From NCBI RefSeq assembly GCF_014654365.1, contig NZ_BNAY01000010.1, positions 1-64,000 of the forward strand: a DNA stretch of 64,000 bases, read 5' to 3'. Positions 23,923 through 33,520 of this stretch are shown here, in pieces. The notes under the pieces were generated by a model. The model saw nothing but the letters and a program-made list of their open reading frames with translations. It ran no database searches and was not told the origin of the DNA. The stretch comes from Amycolatopsis oliviviridis (GTDB taxonomy: Bacteria; Actinomycetota; Actinomycetes; Mycobacteriales; Pseudonocardiaceae). Made by a program: the position numbers and the translations under genes. Every line of letters begins with the position of its first letter. The first letter of the stretch is position 1.

Positions 23923-26900
23923 TCAGCGGCCCTGATGAGTGAAACCGGCCCAATGTTCGACGTCGATTTCGACGACGGTCGCCGGGCGTAAGTTCTTCAG
24001 CTCGTCGGGCATCGTCTCAGGCAGCTTCGGCTCCGGGTCGAGCAGGGATATCTGAGCACGACGGAGCGCTTCGCCGGGCGGAAGCAGCTCGTGGCGAAGG
24101 TTGTGGTGGAACAGGAACATCAGGTGAGCGGTCACCCAGCCCGCGGGGACCCGCCACAGTGAGCCGATCACGGTCCGCGTGCCGAGAGCGAGAAAGGTGG
24201 TGGAAAGGGTCAAGGCCTCGTCGTAGTCCGATCCGGACACGTGAGTGGTGCAGCCCGCGAGTACCACCAGACCGACATCGAGTGGCCGGGTCGGGCTCAG
24301 TGCGAGCAGTTCCGTGGCGGACAGGTCGCTCCTCGGCTCCCCCGCCAGCTCGATCGTCGACAGCAACGGATCCCGCATGTTCGCGACAGCGTGGCAGGCC
24401 AGATGCATGAGCCGCAACGGGCTTCGCAGATGGTCGAGCACTTCGGACGGCTTACCCGGGCCTTCCGGGGCGGGAACCCAACGCCGCGGTTGTTGTCCCG
24501 TGCCGCCCAGGAGCACGCCGTCGGCGTAGAACGAGTCTCGGACGGCTTTGGCTTCGACTCCGCCCGCCAGCAGGTTGCGTCCGGGGTTCCCGACCAGCAC
24601 AGCGCACTCCGAGTCCACATCGGTACGCCCGACGGCTTCGCAGAACAAACGGCCCGAGGGAACATACGAGATGGTCGCGTCCTGAAGCAGGTATCGGCGG
24701 CGGTCGCCGACCAGCCGGTTGGCGGCGTGCCACGGCACCTGCCCCAGCATGCCGATCGGGACCAGGACGATCCTCGGATCACGATCGCCCGCGTGCTGCC
24801 GCCCGAACTCCAGCAGTTGCTCGCCGGCCGCTCGCCAAGACCAGTCACAGAGGTCCTTGAGCGCGTCTCTCCAGCGGAGGTATTCCGGCCCGACCCGATC
24901 GGCGGCGCCGTCCCACTCGCCATAGGCCGCCTGGTACCGCTCGACTTGGCTCCCCCGTCCCAGCGCGGGCAGCGATCGGACCACCGGTTCTCCTTCGCGC
25001 GGGACCATGACCGCCACCGCTTCGTGCTGGTCGTTGGCCGGGAGCAGGTAAGCCAGCACGTCCGACCCTTGAGCCCGCAACGTCTTCTGGAGTTCTTCGA
25101 CGGTGGGAGGAGTCAGGATGCCGCGAGACTCCCTCGTCAACGCCATCAGCACCTTACGGCGCAGGACACCCCAGCCGTTGCCAGGACCGCCGTGCTCATG
25201 CAACAACGCCTGTTCGAGCCCACCGGCGGCCTCCCATTCGGCCGCGAGGTCCGCCCGGCCGATCCCGGTCAGCAGCGCCGAGACCGAACGACTCGTGTTC
25301 GCGGCGTGCAGCACGAGACTCCGCCGGGAATCGAGGATTCCGATGAGATCGGCGACAGCGTCATCCTCGATGCACCAACCGACGAGCTTCTCAGCGGTCG
25401 GCACCGCGGTACGCGCGATCTCCAGTGCCTCGGCACTCTCCGACTGCAGCAGCACGCGCCAGCCGGCGTTCTCCAGGACATCCATGCCGACCCGCCTGCT
25501 GCCCACGAGATCGTCCGGGCCACCACGGCGCCGAAGCAAGTCGGCGAGCGATTGGAGTTGGTCTTCGAGACCAGGGTAATCGTCGCCACGAAGCCAATCC
25601 AGCAGCTCGGTATGTGCGTCGATCGCGTCGTCGAGTACTGCGGGATCTGATGGGTTCAAAGTGGACAGACACCCGTAAGCCGTGGCACGGATACCCTGTA
25701 CCGCCTGGTTGACGGTCGGGTCGGAGCTCCTTTCCATCAGATCATCGAGTCTGCGACAGACGACTCGGACGCCCTCGACATCACGATTCAAAGCGGCGTT
25801 CGACAGTTCCTCGCTCAGGACGAACGGTTCGAACAGACGCTCCAGCCAGAGATCCTCGGTCACCGAAGGGTGCAATGCGGGCAACGGATCCGCGCCGACC
25901 TTCCGGGTCACCGGCCGCAAGATGATGTCGGTCAGTTTGAGGATCGGTGCGAGACCGCTGGATTCCGGCAAGGAGACCATACGCTCCCAAGCCGCCTTGC
26001 CCAGAGCATAGATCCGGGCCGGACTCTGCCGTGCGTGAAAGGCCCGTAACAAGCGGAAGATGCCTTGCAACGCGTCGGCTTCCGCCTGCTTGACCGGCCG
26101 CTCGGCGATGCGCCCGATCACGACACACAGCTCGATACCCGCGTCGATGGCGCGCAGTGATCCCGACACCGACCCCACCATGAGCAGCAACGAGGCCGCG
26201 AAGCCGAGCAAGTCGGCGCGTTCCTGCCTGAGCGACGGAGCGGCGGCGAGTTGTTGCAGGTTGGAGAAGTCCACAACCCCATCACCGTTCACCGCTTGCC
26301 CCAGGTTGACCACGAGTTCGTGCATCGCCGCGAACGACAGCCGTTCTTCGTCCGACATGTCGTCGAACACGTCCGCACCCTGGAACAGTCCCTGCATTCT
26401 GTCGATCAGTTCGTACAGGTCGGCGGGGTAGGTCACGACCAGGTTCGGGGCCGCGGTCATGATCGCGAACCACGACAGTCCCAGTTTGGCCGCCAGGAGC
26501 TCGCCGGTTTCGGTCGGCTCGCCTCGGCGGGATTCGTCGACCACCTGCCCGGCGTCCCGGAGCCAGTCCAGCACCGGATGCTCCTGAAAGAACCGGGACA
26601 GATCCGGCCGCTCGCCGTTCTGGAAAACCGCATCCAGCCGCCGCCAATGCATTTCCTCGACTAGAACCGGTTCAGGCATCGGGAACTCGAGAGCACGGGT
26701 TGCGCATTCGACCGTCCGATCCGCGTGCTCCTGCTCTCGCGTGAGATCGAAGATCAGACTGTGCGCTTCGGTGATCATGCTCCACGGAAGCCAAGCGTCT
26801 TCGCCTGCCGGATCCTGCAGCTCGGCCTGCTCTTGGAGCCAGGAGATCGCGGCGCGCAGATCGGCAGGATCCCCGTTCTCCTTGCCACGGTTGAAGAGCT

Positions 26901-27837
26901 CGCCACCGAGGGTCCAGCCAAGATCCGGATCAGGGTCTGCCGCCACCACGATCCGCAGGCTTTCGATCAGGCGGTCACGGTCGTCCGGATCATCCTGATC
27001 ACGCAGGTTGTTCTTGGCCATGAGCAGCCGGGCCAACAGGAGATGCCGTTCTCCTCGCGCCGGGTCGTCGTGCCCGGTCATCCCGATCACCCGGACCGCG
27101 GTATCCAGGGCGGCCGTCAGCTCGACCTCGTTCTCGGTCAGCCTGAACCGCAAGCGACGCAGCTCTGCGAGCAGGTATAGGGCTTCGGACAGGCAGGGAT
27201 GATCATCCGGGAGCCGCGTCGGCGCGCCCAGCTTAGCTATCGCCCGCTCCAGGTCATCCGGCTCGTCCATCAGGTCGAATCGCGTGCCAAACACCCTCGC
27301 GGCCTGGTAGTCCAGGGTCGCTTGGTCGAAGGCGTCGGCAAGAGTCCCGTCGAATCCGCGCAAGACAGCCGACACTTTGTCGAGCTCGGCGACCTGCTCG
27401 GCAACGGATAAGTTCCCCTTTTCCCAGAGGTCTTCCACCCAGGACATGTGCAGGTTCACCAGGTCGAGCACGGCTTCGGCGTACTCTTCCGGCTTTCCCG
27501 CCGTCGCCACGGCCAGTCCGCCCCAGTGGAACGCGGGCTCCCATTCGGCGGCATCCCCCGCGATAGCGCGATAAGTGTGGCCGAAAGACAAGGAAATCCG
27601 CCAGGAACAGGCGAGCGGGTCGTCCGGCGCGAACTCGGCACCATGGCGCAGCAGGCGCATCGCTTGCTCCAGCCGGGTCGCGAAATCGTGGTTGTCCTCG
27701 TCGAGAACGTCCATCAGGAGGTAGCCGACCGCACCGGTTCCGGTGGCGTCGAGAACGGTGGGATTCTGGTCGGCAATCACCGTCAACCGGTCGGCCTCGG
27801 CACGAATTCGCGCTGCTCCCCAGTGGTTTTCACTCAT
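23923..27837 (-). CDS. TPR-CHAT caspase-like protease
   Basis: A 1304-residue protein. The N-terminal ~900 residues are helical repeats of TPR character (for example ALYLLAELRRLRF, ERHLLLARLLMAKNNL). The C-terminal ~350 residues are a CHAT (caspase HetF-associated) domain with an intact dyad: His about 1149 in HLACHAVAN and Cys about 1196 in VLAGCTTHVSG. CHAT enzymes cut proteins in bacterial conflict and suicide systems, with TPR arrays sensing partners or activation. ATG 27837 is preceded by GGAG; the open frame further upstream is the shadow of the 27957 gene. It follows that gene by 119 bases in the same direction. The target is unknown. Confidence 0.9.
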   Translation of the reverse strand: MSENHWGAARIRAEADRLTVIADQNPTVLDATGTGAVGYLLMDVLDEDNHDFATRLEQAMRLLRHGAEFAPDDPLACSWRISLSFGHTYRAIAGDAAEWEPAFHWGGLAVATAGKPEEYAEAVLDLVNLHMSWVEDLWEKGNLSVAEQVAELDKVSAVLRGFDGTLADAFDQATLDYQAARVFGTRFDLMDEPDDLERAIAKLGAPTRLPDDHPCLSEALYLLAELRRLRFRLTENEVELTAALDTAVRVIGMTGHDDPARGERHLLLARLLMAKNNLRDQDDPDDRDRLIESLRIVVAADPDPDLGWTLGGELFNRGKENGDPADLRAAISWLQEQAELQDPAGEDAWLPWSMITEAHSLIFDLTREQEHADRTVECATRALEFPMPEPVLVEEMHWRRLDAVFQNGERPDLSRFFQEHPVLDWLRDAGQVVDESRRGEPTETGELLAAKLGLSWFAIMTAAPNLVVTYPADLYELIDRMQGLFQGADVFDDMSDEERLSFAAMHELVVNLGQAVNGDGVVDFSNLQQLAAAPSLRQERADLLGFAASLLLMVGSVSGSLRAIDAGIELCVVIGRIAERPVKQAEADALQGIFRLLRAFHARQSPARIYALGKAAWERMVSLPESSGLAPILKLTDIILRPVTRKVGADPLPALHPSVTEDLWLERLFEPFVLSEELSNAALNRDVEGVRVVCRRLDDLMERSSDPTVNQAVQGIRATAYGCLSTLNPSDPAVLDDAIDAHTELLDWLRGDDYPGLEDQLQSLADLLRRRGGPDDLVGSRRVGMDVLENAGWRVLLQSESAEALEIARTAVPTAEKLVGWCIEDDAVADLIGILDSRRSLVLHAANTSRSVSALLTGIGRADLAAEWEAAGGLEQALLHEHGGPGNGWGVLRRKVLMALTRESRGILTPPTVEELQKTLRAQGSDVLAYLLPANDQHEAVAVMVPREGEPVVRSLPALGRGSQVERYQAAYGEWDGAADRVGPEYLRWRDALKDLCDWSWRAAGEQLLEFGRQHAGDRDPRIVLVPIGMLGQVPWHAANRLVGDRRRYLLQDATISYVPSGRLFCEAVGRTDVDSECAVLVGNPGRNLLAGGVEAKAVRDSFYADGVLLGGTGQQPRRWVPAPEGPGKPSEVLDHLRSPLRLMHLACHAVANMRDPLLSTIELAGEPRSDLSATELLALSPTRPLDVGLVVLAGCTTHVSGSDYDEALTLSTTFLALGTRTVIGSLWRVPAGWVTAHLMFLFHHNLRHELLPPGEALRRAQISLLDPEPKLPETMPDELKNLRPATVVEIDVEHWAGFTHQGR

Positions 27838-27956
27838 CGCACTCCTCGGGCCACCGGCTTTGTCATGCACAGATCGAGCAAGCTGTCCGCGCTGTTTCGC
27901 CGCCGGGGCCGGATCACCCGGAAGGCGCATTGCACCCTGTCCTTCATGGACGGTGC

Positions 27957-28934
27957 TCAGGACGTTCCCGCCAGCTCGGCGAGCCGCACGAGCGCCTGAT
28001 TCCGGCTTTCGCCGTCCGCCAGCAACACTTCGGCGCGCCTTCGCGGCAATACACCCTGGTGGGCGAGCCGGCGAATCAGGTCGCGAAGGGCCTCGTCCCG
28101 ATCCGATTCGGGCTTCGACCACACATCCGTCACCAAAAGCGGCACGACCGCTTCGTCGCCGAGATCGGCGATCGGATCGAACTCGCGCAAGGCGATCTCC
28201 TCGGCTTTGTCCAGCGCCGGATCGCCGGTGAGGTCGTCGGGATCCGCCCGCCTGCCCAACGGGCGTTCGACGTAGGCCTCCCACCAAGTGACCAGCTCCG
28301 GCGCGGTCACGGTGCCGACATTGACCCGCGGCCCGGTTCGGCAGACCCGCTCCACGGTCCGGAGGACTTGCGGCAGGACGGCCGCATGACTCGCCGGATC
28401 ACCTCCGAACCGATCGGTGCACCGGTCGGCGAGCCTGCGAAGCAAACCCGCTTCACCGCGAAGTGGCCCCTGGAAGCCGGCTTCGTCGACGAGCATCACC
28501 AGCACTTCGCGATGGAGGTCGTCCGGGAGCGCCCGGCCGTGGCGGTTGTCCCGCACCGCCCGGGGCTTCACCGGGGCTCCGCGGTCACGCCGGGCTCGGC
28601 GGTCCAGTTCGACCAGCCGGAATCGCAGTTCCTTGCGCACCGCACCCGCGAGGTTGTCGAAGCGGTGGCCACGATCGACGACGAACTGCCAGGTGAGCTC
28701 GAAGGCGTCCGCGACCAGGTCACGACAGGGGCAGATGCCGGACAACCGATAGCCCCCGGCCGCCGCCGACGCTCCGCGCCCGGAAAGCCGCAGGCCCGCG
28801 ATCCGCAACTCGGTGTCGCACCGGCCGACACGGTGACACCGGTGAGTCAGCGCGCGAGGACCGCGCAGTTCAGCCCAGAAGGCTTGGGCGACGTCTCGGC
28901 TGATCGGTGGATCGACGGGAACCGCTGCAGGCAT
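27957..28934 (-). CDS. unknown protein encoded upstream of the CHAT protease
   Basis: A 325-residue protein that I do not recognise. It is rich in Arg, Asp and Leu and predicted mostly helical, without membrane segments or signal. Notable pieces are CHRVGRCDTELRIAGL near residue 35, RHGRALPDDLHREVLVMLVDEAG in the middle and LRDLIRRLAHQGVLPRRRAE near the end. There is no visible catalytic motif. The ATG lacks a ribosome site; a TAGAAT -10-like element lies 29 bases upstream on the minus strand. Being the first gene before the CHAT gene, it may be its regulator, adaptor or inhibitor (inference only). Confidence 0.7.
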   Translation of the reverse strand: MPAAVPVDPPISRDVAQAFWAELRGPRALTHRCHRVGRCDTELRIAGLRLSGRGASAAAGGYRLSGICPCRDLVADAFELTWQFVVDRGHRFDNLAGAVRKELRFRLVELDRRARRDRGAPVKPRAVRDNRHGRALPDDLHREVLVMLVDEAGFQGPLRGEAGLLRRLADRCTDRFGGDPASHAAVLPQVLRTVERVCRTGPRVNVGTVTAPELVTWWEAYVERPLGRRADPDDLTGDPALDKAEEIALREFDPIADLGDEAVVPLLVTDVWSKPESDRDEALRDLIRRLAHQGVLPRRRAEVLLADGESRNQALVRLAELAGTS

Positions 28935-28957
28935 GGCATACTTTTATATGCGAGAGA

Positions 28958-28980
28958 AGATCGATTCTAGTGGTCGATCT
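28958..28980. promoter_or_regulatory. inverted repeat in the divergent promoter region
   Basis: Seven-base arms AGATCGA (28958-28964) and TCGATCT (28974-28980) with a nine-base spacer that includes a TAGAAT -10-like element for the minus strand. It lies in the 133-bp gap between the CHAT-operon leader gene and the 683-residue gene, and would suit a shared operator. Confidence 0.5.
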
Positions 28981-29067
28981 CGAACTGTGACCGAGGACAC
29001 CTTGACCGCCACTTTCCTTACTGATGGGTATACGAGTAGCCCTTGACCGGATCGAAGTGAGACGACG

Positions 29068-31119
29068 ATGCCCCTCCTGCCTGCCGTCGTACCCTTGACG
29101 ACCGAGAAGCGCGCCGAGCGCGTTCCGGGGCGGCTCGCTCGCAACATCGCTCCGCTCTTCGGCGTGCCTTTCCCCGAAAGTCAGTTCGGTCCGATCAGCT
29201 GGCTGTGCGACTTCACCCGGATAACGCTCACGGAGATCTCTCGCGGCGCCCCGTCCCCGCCACGTGCCCACGCGGCGGAGATTCGCGAGCACGGGGACGT
29301 GGACGGCTGGTGGATGCATCGCCGGGCGATCGTCGCGCGCTCGCTGCCCCAAGAGATCGTCAACGCCACCACCAACAGATTCGGGCCGGACACCAAGGCG
29401 GCCGTGGTGCTGACTGCGGCCAATGTCCTGTTCGAGCCGGTGACGACGGCGATCGAGACCGTGCTGTCGCTCGTCAACGGGCCGGAAGGCGGCGAGCTGC
29501 CGATCTCACTGCGGATCACCGTCTGGGCGTCCTGTCTCGTGGAGGTGTTCCGCTCCCAGCCCGCGCTGGTGGTGGCCGCGGCCAAGGCCAGGGTGATCCA
29601 GCGCGAATCCCTCGATCGGCCACGCTTCCCGCGCGCCGCCCGGCTACGCGGCATGCCCGTGGCACGGTGCGAAATAGGCGACTCCGACGATCTGCCGGAT
29701 CCGGCCACGCATCCCCGCGATCTTCAGGTCTTCGACCGGACGGTCGACCGGCTCCGGTTACCGGAACAAGGAATCCCGCCGGACGGGCTCGACCTCGACG
29801 ACGACGAAAGGACCCGCTCGGCGGGCCGGAACCTCGGCGACGAGCTGGTCGACCGACTCCTCCAGTTGCTCGTCGATGCCGGTGAGCCCGAAGGGGTCGG
29901 CTACGTGTGGATTTCCGAACGGGCTCCTGATCAAGTCGTCGCGGAAGCCCTCCTGCCCGCCTCGGGCCTCGTGGAGGAGTTGCTGGACTACTGGTCGTCG
30001 GTCCACGGGAAGGTCGCGGAACCCGGCGGGACCGTGGTGCCGTCACTGCCGTCGCCCGCGGAGTTCGCCGCTTTGCCCGAACTCGTACGCCGGGCTCTCG
30101 CACTCGGCGTGCTCGGCGTGGCACGACGGCTTCGGCCGCGGGCCGGTTCGGCGGAACTGCCCCTCGGAGAGTTCCTGAACCTGCTGACCTCGCTCGAAAC
30201 ACTCGTCGACGAGGGCCTTGCCCCGGCCGACCCTGGTTCGGCGGTGGTGCGGGCCCGGATCGCGGTGTTGCGGGTGACGGTTCTCCGGCACGACCGGGCG
30301 AACCAGCTGGCCGGGCCGTTCGGAGAGCTCATCGTGCGTACAGCGCACTGCCTCGCGCTCTTCTCGGACGGCGTCCTCGACCGGGGAGCCACGGCCGACG
30401 TGCTCAGCGCGGCGTGCGTCGAACTCAACGCCGTCCGGTGGACGAACGCCGAGGACCCGAACGCCGGACTCCCCAATCCCGCCACCCTCGACGGGATGCT
30501 CCGCGATCACTGGAGGAGCTACGGCGAGATCCTCGAACTGGACCTCACCTCGCTCGATACCGAGGACCGTCGCGGAGCCGGCCACCATCTGCACAACTAC
30601 GCGGCTTTCCTGGGAAGTCACCAGGACGACATCACCGACCTGACCGAAGCGGCGAGGCTGTTCCGGGGCACCGTCATCCCGTCCCGCCAACGGCTGTACC
30701 GGCGGACCGGCGCGTTCGGCCCGCTGGGCCGCACCTGCTACGTCGCGACCGGTGCCACGACGAAACTGGCCGAGGCCGCACTGGCGGACGGGCGTATCGA
30801 GGATGCCGCCGAATGGGCCGCACTCGGATTCCGCTGGATCGGGCGGGTCCTGGAGGATCGCGAGTTCGACAGCCTGCAGGACGGATCGGGCGACCAGGCC
30901 GGTCTGTTCGCGCTCCGAGCCGCGGCGGCCTTGGTGATCGCACTCGAACTCGAAGTTCCCGGCACCGGAGAGCGCGAACTCGACCGCCTGCACCGGCTGC
31001 TGGACACCTTGGACCGCTGGCAGTTAAATACGACTCGCGGACGTGCCGAAAACTACGTACGTCACCAGGAAGTCGAACTCGTGCGCAAGCGGGCGGCCGA
31101 ACTCGTGGCCGCCCGCTGA
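29068..31119 (+). CDS. unknown 683-residue protein with two TTA codons
   Basis: A long, almost entirely helical protein I cannot assign. No membrane segment, signal or nucleotide-binding motif is visible; the repeat-like C-terminal half (ATGATTKLAEAALADGRIEDAAEWAALG) looks TPR-like. Two rare TTA leucine codons occur in frame, at 29758 and 31024, so translation may depend on the bldA tRNA and be tied to development. It is divergent from the CHAT operon, and its stop touches the stop of the converging seven-gene operon with no intervening base. Context suggests it belongs to the same system. Confidence 0.75.
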   Translation: MPLLPAVVPLTTEKRAERVPGRLARNIAPLFGVPFPESQFGPISWLCDFTRITLTEISRGAPSPPRAHAAEIREHGDVDGWWMHRRAIVARSLPQEIVNATTNRFGPDTKAAVVLTAANVLFEPVTTAIETVLSLVNGPEGGELPISLRITVWASCLVEVFRSQPALVVAAAKARVIQRESLDRPRFPRAARLRGMPVARCEIGDSDDLPDPATHPRDLQVFDRTVDRLRLPEQGIPPDGLDLDDDERTRSAGRNLGDELVDRLLQLLVDAGEPEGVGYVWISERAPDQVVAEALLPASGLVEELLDYWSSVHGKVAEPGGTVVPSLPSPAEFAALPELVRRALALGVLGVARRLRPRAGSAELPLGEFLNLLTSLETLVDEGLAPADPGSAVVRARIAVLRVTVLRHDRANQLAGPFGELIVRTAHCLALFSDGVLDRGATADVLSAACVELNAVRWTNAEDPNAGLPNPATLDGMLRDHWRSYGEILELDLTSLDTEDRRGAGHHLHNYAAFLGSHQDDITDLTEAARLFRGTVIPSRQRLYRRTGAFGPLGRTCYVATGATTKLAEAALADGRIEDAAEWAALGFRWIGRVLEDREFDSLQDGSGDQAGLFALRAAAALVIALELEVPGTGERELDRLHRLLDTLDRWQLNTTRGRAENYVRHQEVELVRKRAAELVAAR

Positions 31120-32745
31120 TCACCGCACCTCGTGGATCCAGTACTCCCAAGGTCCGGTATATCGGCGAAGCTGCGCGCGGGTCGCGTCCGGGGTGGAGTA
31201 TTCAGCGAAGGCGGTCAGCGTCGAGTAATCCTCGACCGCGCCCCATTCCTCCCAGCTCCGGTGCGGGCAGGCTTGGTCCGCCTGGACCGGCTTGCGGTTC
31301 GCCGGTGCCCGTCCTTCACCCACGCCGCAAGCACAGATCGCCGGACGTTCCGGAGCGACGCGGAGAAATCCCTGCGCCGGGGCCCGGACCACGACGGCGG
31401 CGACCATCGCCGAACGCGCCGACGTCGTCGCACCACGCGTCATCCGGACGCGGAGCTTGCTCTGCACGAGCTTCACCGCGGCCGATCGCTTCGTCCACAG
31501 TGGAGGAAGAATGATCTGCGCGATGCCGATTCGTTTTTCCCCCAGCAGAAGTGCGTCGGCCACCTTGGCGGAGACCAACCTGAGGTGACCGAGCGATTCG
31601 GGATCGAGCGCCGGCGGGGAGGCAGGCGGGTCACCGAGCAGAGCCGCCACCCGGCGCACGCGATCGACGAGGAACGGCAGTTCGTGCTGATCGTCGGGCG
31701 GGCGCTCGCCGGTGAGCCACTGGGTCACGATGTGTCTTCTCGGTCCGGCTCCGGTGTAGAGGGCGTCGAGCACGTGGCGCGCCAGTGTGTCCGCCGCGAC
31801 CGACGACGTCTCCACCGGCTCGGCGTCCCGGGCGGCGAACGTGCTGTCGTCCTCGACCGGAATGGACGAGGACGCGCCCGCCGACATGAAGGTCAGCTCG
31901 CGGTGGAGCAGGCCGAAGACCTCCGCCGCGACGGGACCGCCGATCGTCTTCGCGAACTCGCGGAACGTCACCACGATGTCGGGTTCCGACCCGCCACGCC
32001 ACCAAGACTGCCCTGGCGCTCTGGTCAGTCCACGACGCAGCCGCAGGGCGACCACTTCCGCTATGTCGGCGACATCGGCGATCGGGTCGACCGAAGCCCC
32101 GGCGGCCTCCGCCACCGCCACCCGGTACGCCGCGACCTGACCGACGATGTCGGCGTTCCCGAGTATCGGAAACGCCTGGTCCGTTCCGTCGGCCACGCCG
32201 AGTCCGGCGCGGTGCGACGCCGCCAGTTCGTCGGCCCTCACCAGCACCGCCCGCACTTCGCTCGCCGCTGTCTCAACCCCCGTCTGGGCCAGCAATGCCG
32301 CTGCCACCATGGTGACGAAGAGGGGCGGCACGTTCTCCGCGCCCACTTCGCCGGTGACCCGCGCGGTCGCCACGAGCAGGCCGATCGCGGCCTCGTTCTG
32401 GGCCTTCCGGCAGGGTACGGCCAGTTCGGCGGGCACCTGAAGAGCGAGCAGTTCGTCGTGCACCTTGACGATGTTCGTCACGTTCGCCTGCACGGAAGCC
32501 TTGGACCTGACCGAAAGCACCGCCGCGGCCAGGAAGTCGTACTCCGCCTCCGGCAAGGACCGTTCACGGCGTGCGAACGTCGCGCGCACCGACCGCGCTC
32601 TCGTGGTCATCAGATCGAGAACGGCATCGAGCGTTCCGTGCTGGGCCAGCAGGTTCTCGATGTCCTCCTCGACGAGACACTCGACCGCCTTGGCCGCGCT
32701 CAGCCGGAACCGGGCGTCGTCGAACGGCGTGGCTGTCGTCGTCAT
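31120..32745 (-). CDS. unknown 541-residue protein, last gene of the AAA+ operon
   Basis: No family recognised. Residues 1-450 are predicted mostly helical, with several Ala/Val-rich amphipathic stretches. The C-terminal 90 residues differ: Cys 471, Cys 473, Cys 493 and His 495 (in ICACG and ACPHRSW) could bind a metal, followed by an aromatic-rich end (YTGPWEYWIHEVR). Its ATG overlaps the stop of the preceding gene by four bases. This is the seventh and final gene of the 37957-31120 operon. Confidence 0.75.
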   Translation of the reverse strand: MTTTATPFDDARFRLSAAKAVECLVEEDIENLLAQHGTLDAVLDLMTTRARSVRATFARRERSLPEAEYDFLAAAVLSVRSKASVQANVTNIVKVHDELLALQVPAELAVPCRKAQNEAAIGLLVATARVTGEVGAENVPPLFVTMVAAALLAQTGVETAASEVRAVLVRADELAASHRAGLGVADGTDQAFPILGNADIVGQVAAYRVAVAEAAGASVDPIADVADIAEVVALRLRRGLTRAPGQSWWRGGSEPDIVVTFREFAKTIGGPVAAEVFGLLHRELTFMSAGASSSIPVEDDSTFAARDAEPVETSSVAADTLARHVLDALYTGAGPRRHIVTQWLTGERPPDDQHELPFLVDRVRRVAALLGDPPASPPALDPESLGHLRLVSAKVADALLLGEKRIGIAQIILPPLWTKRSAAVKLVQSKLRVRMTRGATTSARSAMVAAVVVRAPAQGFLRVAPERPAICACGVGEGRAPANRKPVQADQACPHRSWEEWGAVEDYSTLTAFAEYSTPDATRAQLRRYTGPWEYWIHEVR

Positions 32746-33506
32746 CGTTCCTCCGTGTCGGTGCGGAACCGCAGCGCCGGTTCACTCGACAGGTCACCCA
32801 GCGGGAGCTCCGCCAGCAGGACACCTTCTTCGCCATCCGGCTCGAACGGGGCCCACGTACCCGAACCGTCGTCCAAACCCGCGAGGAGGCTCACCTCGCC
32901 GACCGCGTGTGCCCGGACCACGATTCCCCGCTCCCCCAGCTGTTCGTAGACCGCCCACGCCAGCTCGGCATCCACCCCGGCGGTCGCGGCCATGGCCTCC
33001 GGGATCGTGAAGGCATGCCAGGCGACTTCGCCCCCGTCACGGAATCCTTCGCCCGCCGAGGCGAGTGCGCCGACCGCCTCCCGGAGTTCGCCACCGCCGA
33101 TCCACGTCCACAGATCCCGCGCCCAGCTGCCCGCCGAGACGGCGGGAGGATCCGGTTCGGGCGCCAGCACCCGATCCCGGTAGGGCGCCCAGGTCTCGGC
33201 GATCTCTTCGAGTTCGAGAAGATCCAGCCGCACGGAACCCGAGCCGCCGCCGTCGCGGACGAACGACGAGGCCAGGGCGGCGAGCCGATCGCCGAGCAGC
33301 ACCGGGACGTCGCCGGTGATACCGGTGGCCAGGGTGAGTTCGACGAACGCGGGTGGCCCGGTCCGGTCGTCCTCGACGAAGGCACACGCCAGCCCCGAGT
33401 GCAGGCGCCGGAACACCGTCGGTTCGGCGGTCAGCAACGTCACCTGCAGGCGGCCGAAAGCAGGAAGCCAGTCGAGCCGCGCGTATCCGTCCCAAGCCGT
33501 GAGCAT
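32742..33506 (-). CDS. unknown 254-residue acidic protein
   Basis: An acidic, soluble-looking protein with alternating beta-strand and helix predictions; it starts MLTAWDGYARLDWLPAFG and contains LRFRTDTEER at the end. No motif recognised. It lies 14 bases after the AAA+ gene and overlaps the next gene by four bases, so all three should be made in fixed ratio. It could be an adaptor or substrate of the ATPase (inference). Confidence 0.72.
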   Translation of the reverse strand: MLTAWDGYARLDWLPAFGRLQVTLLTAEPTVFRRLHSGLACAFVEDDRTGPPAFVELTLATGITGDVPVLLGDRLAALASSFVRDGGGSGSVRLDLLELEEIAETWAPYRDRVLAPEPDPPAVSAGSWARDLWTWIGGGELREAVGALASAGEGFRDGGEVAWHAFTIPEAMAATAGVDAELAWAVYEQLGERGIVVRAHAVGEVSLLAGLDDGSGTWAPFEPDGEEGVLLAELPLGDLSSEPALRFRTDTEER

Positions 33507-33520
33507 CCGATCCCTCCCTC

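Noticed and set aside
28935..29067. Mobile-element boundary around the CHAT/AAA island
   Set aside because: No direct repeats, tRNA, integrase or transposase were found at either side; GC stays similar apart from short promoter stretches.
31119..31120. Possible fusion or frameshift between two unknown proteins
   Set aside because: The genes converge from opposite strands with separate stop codons; no shared frame.
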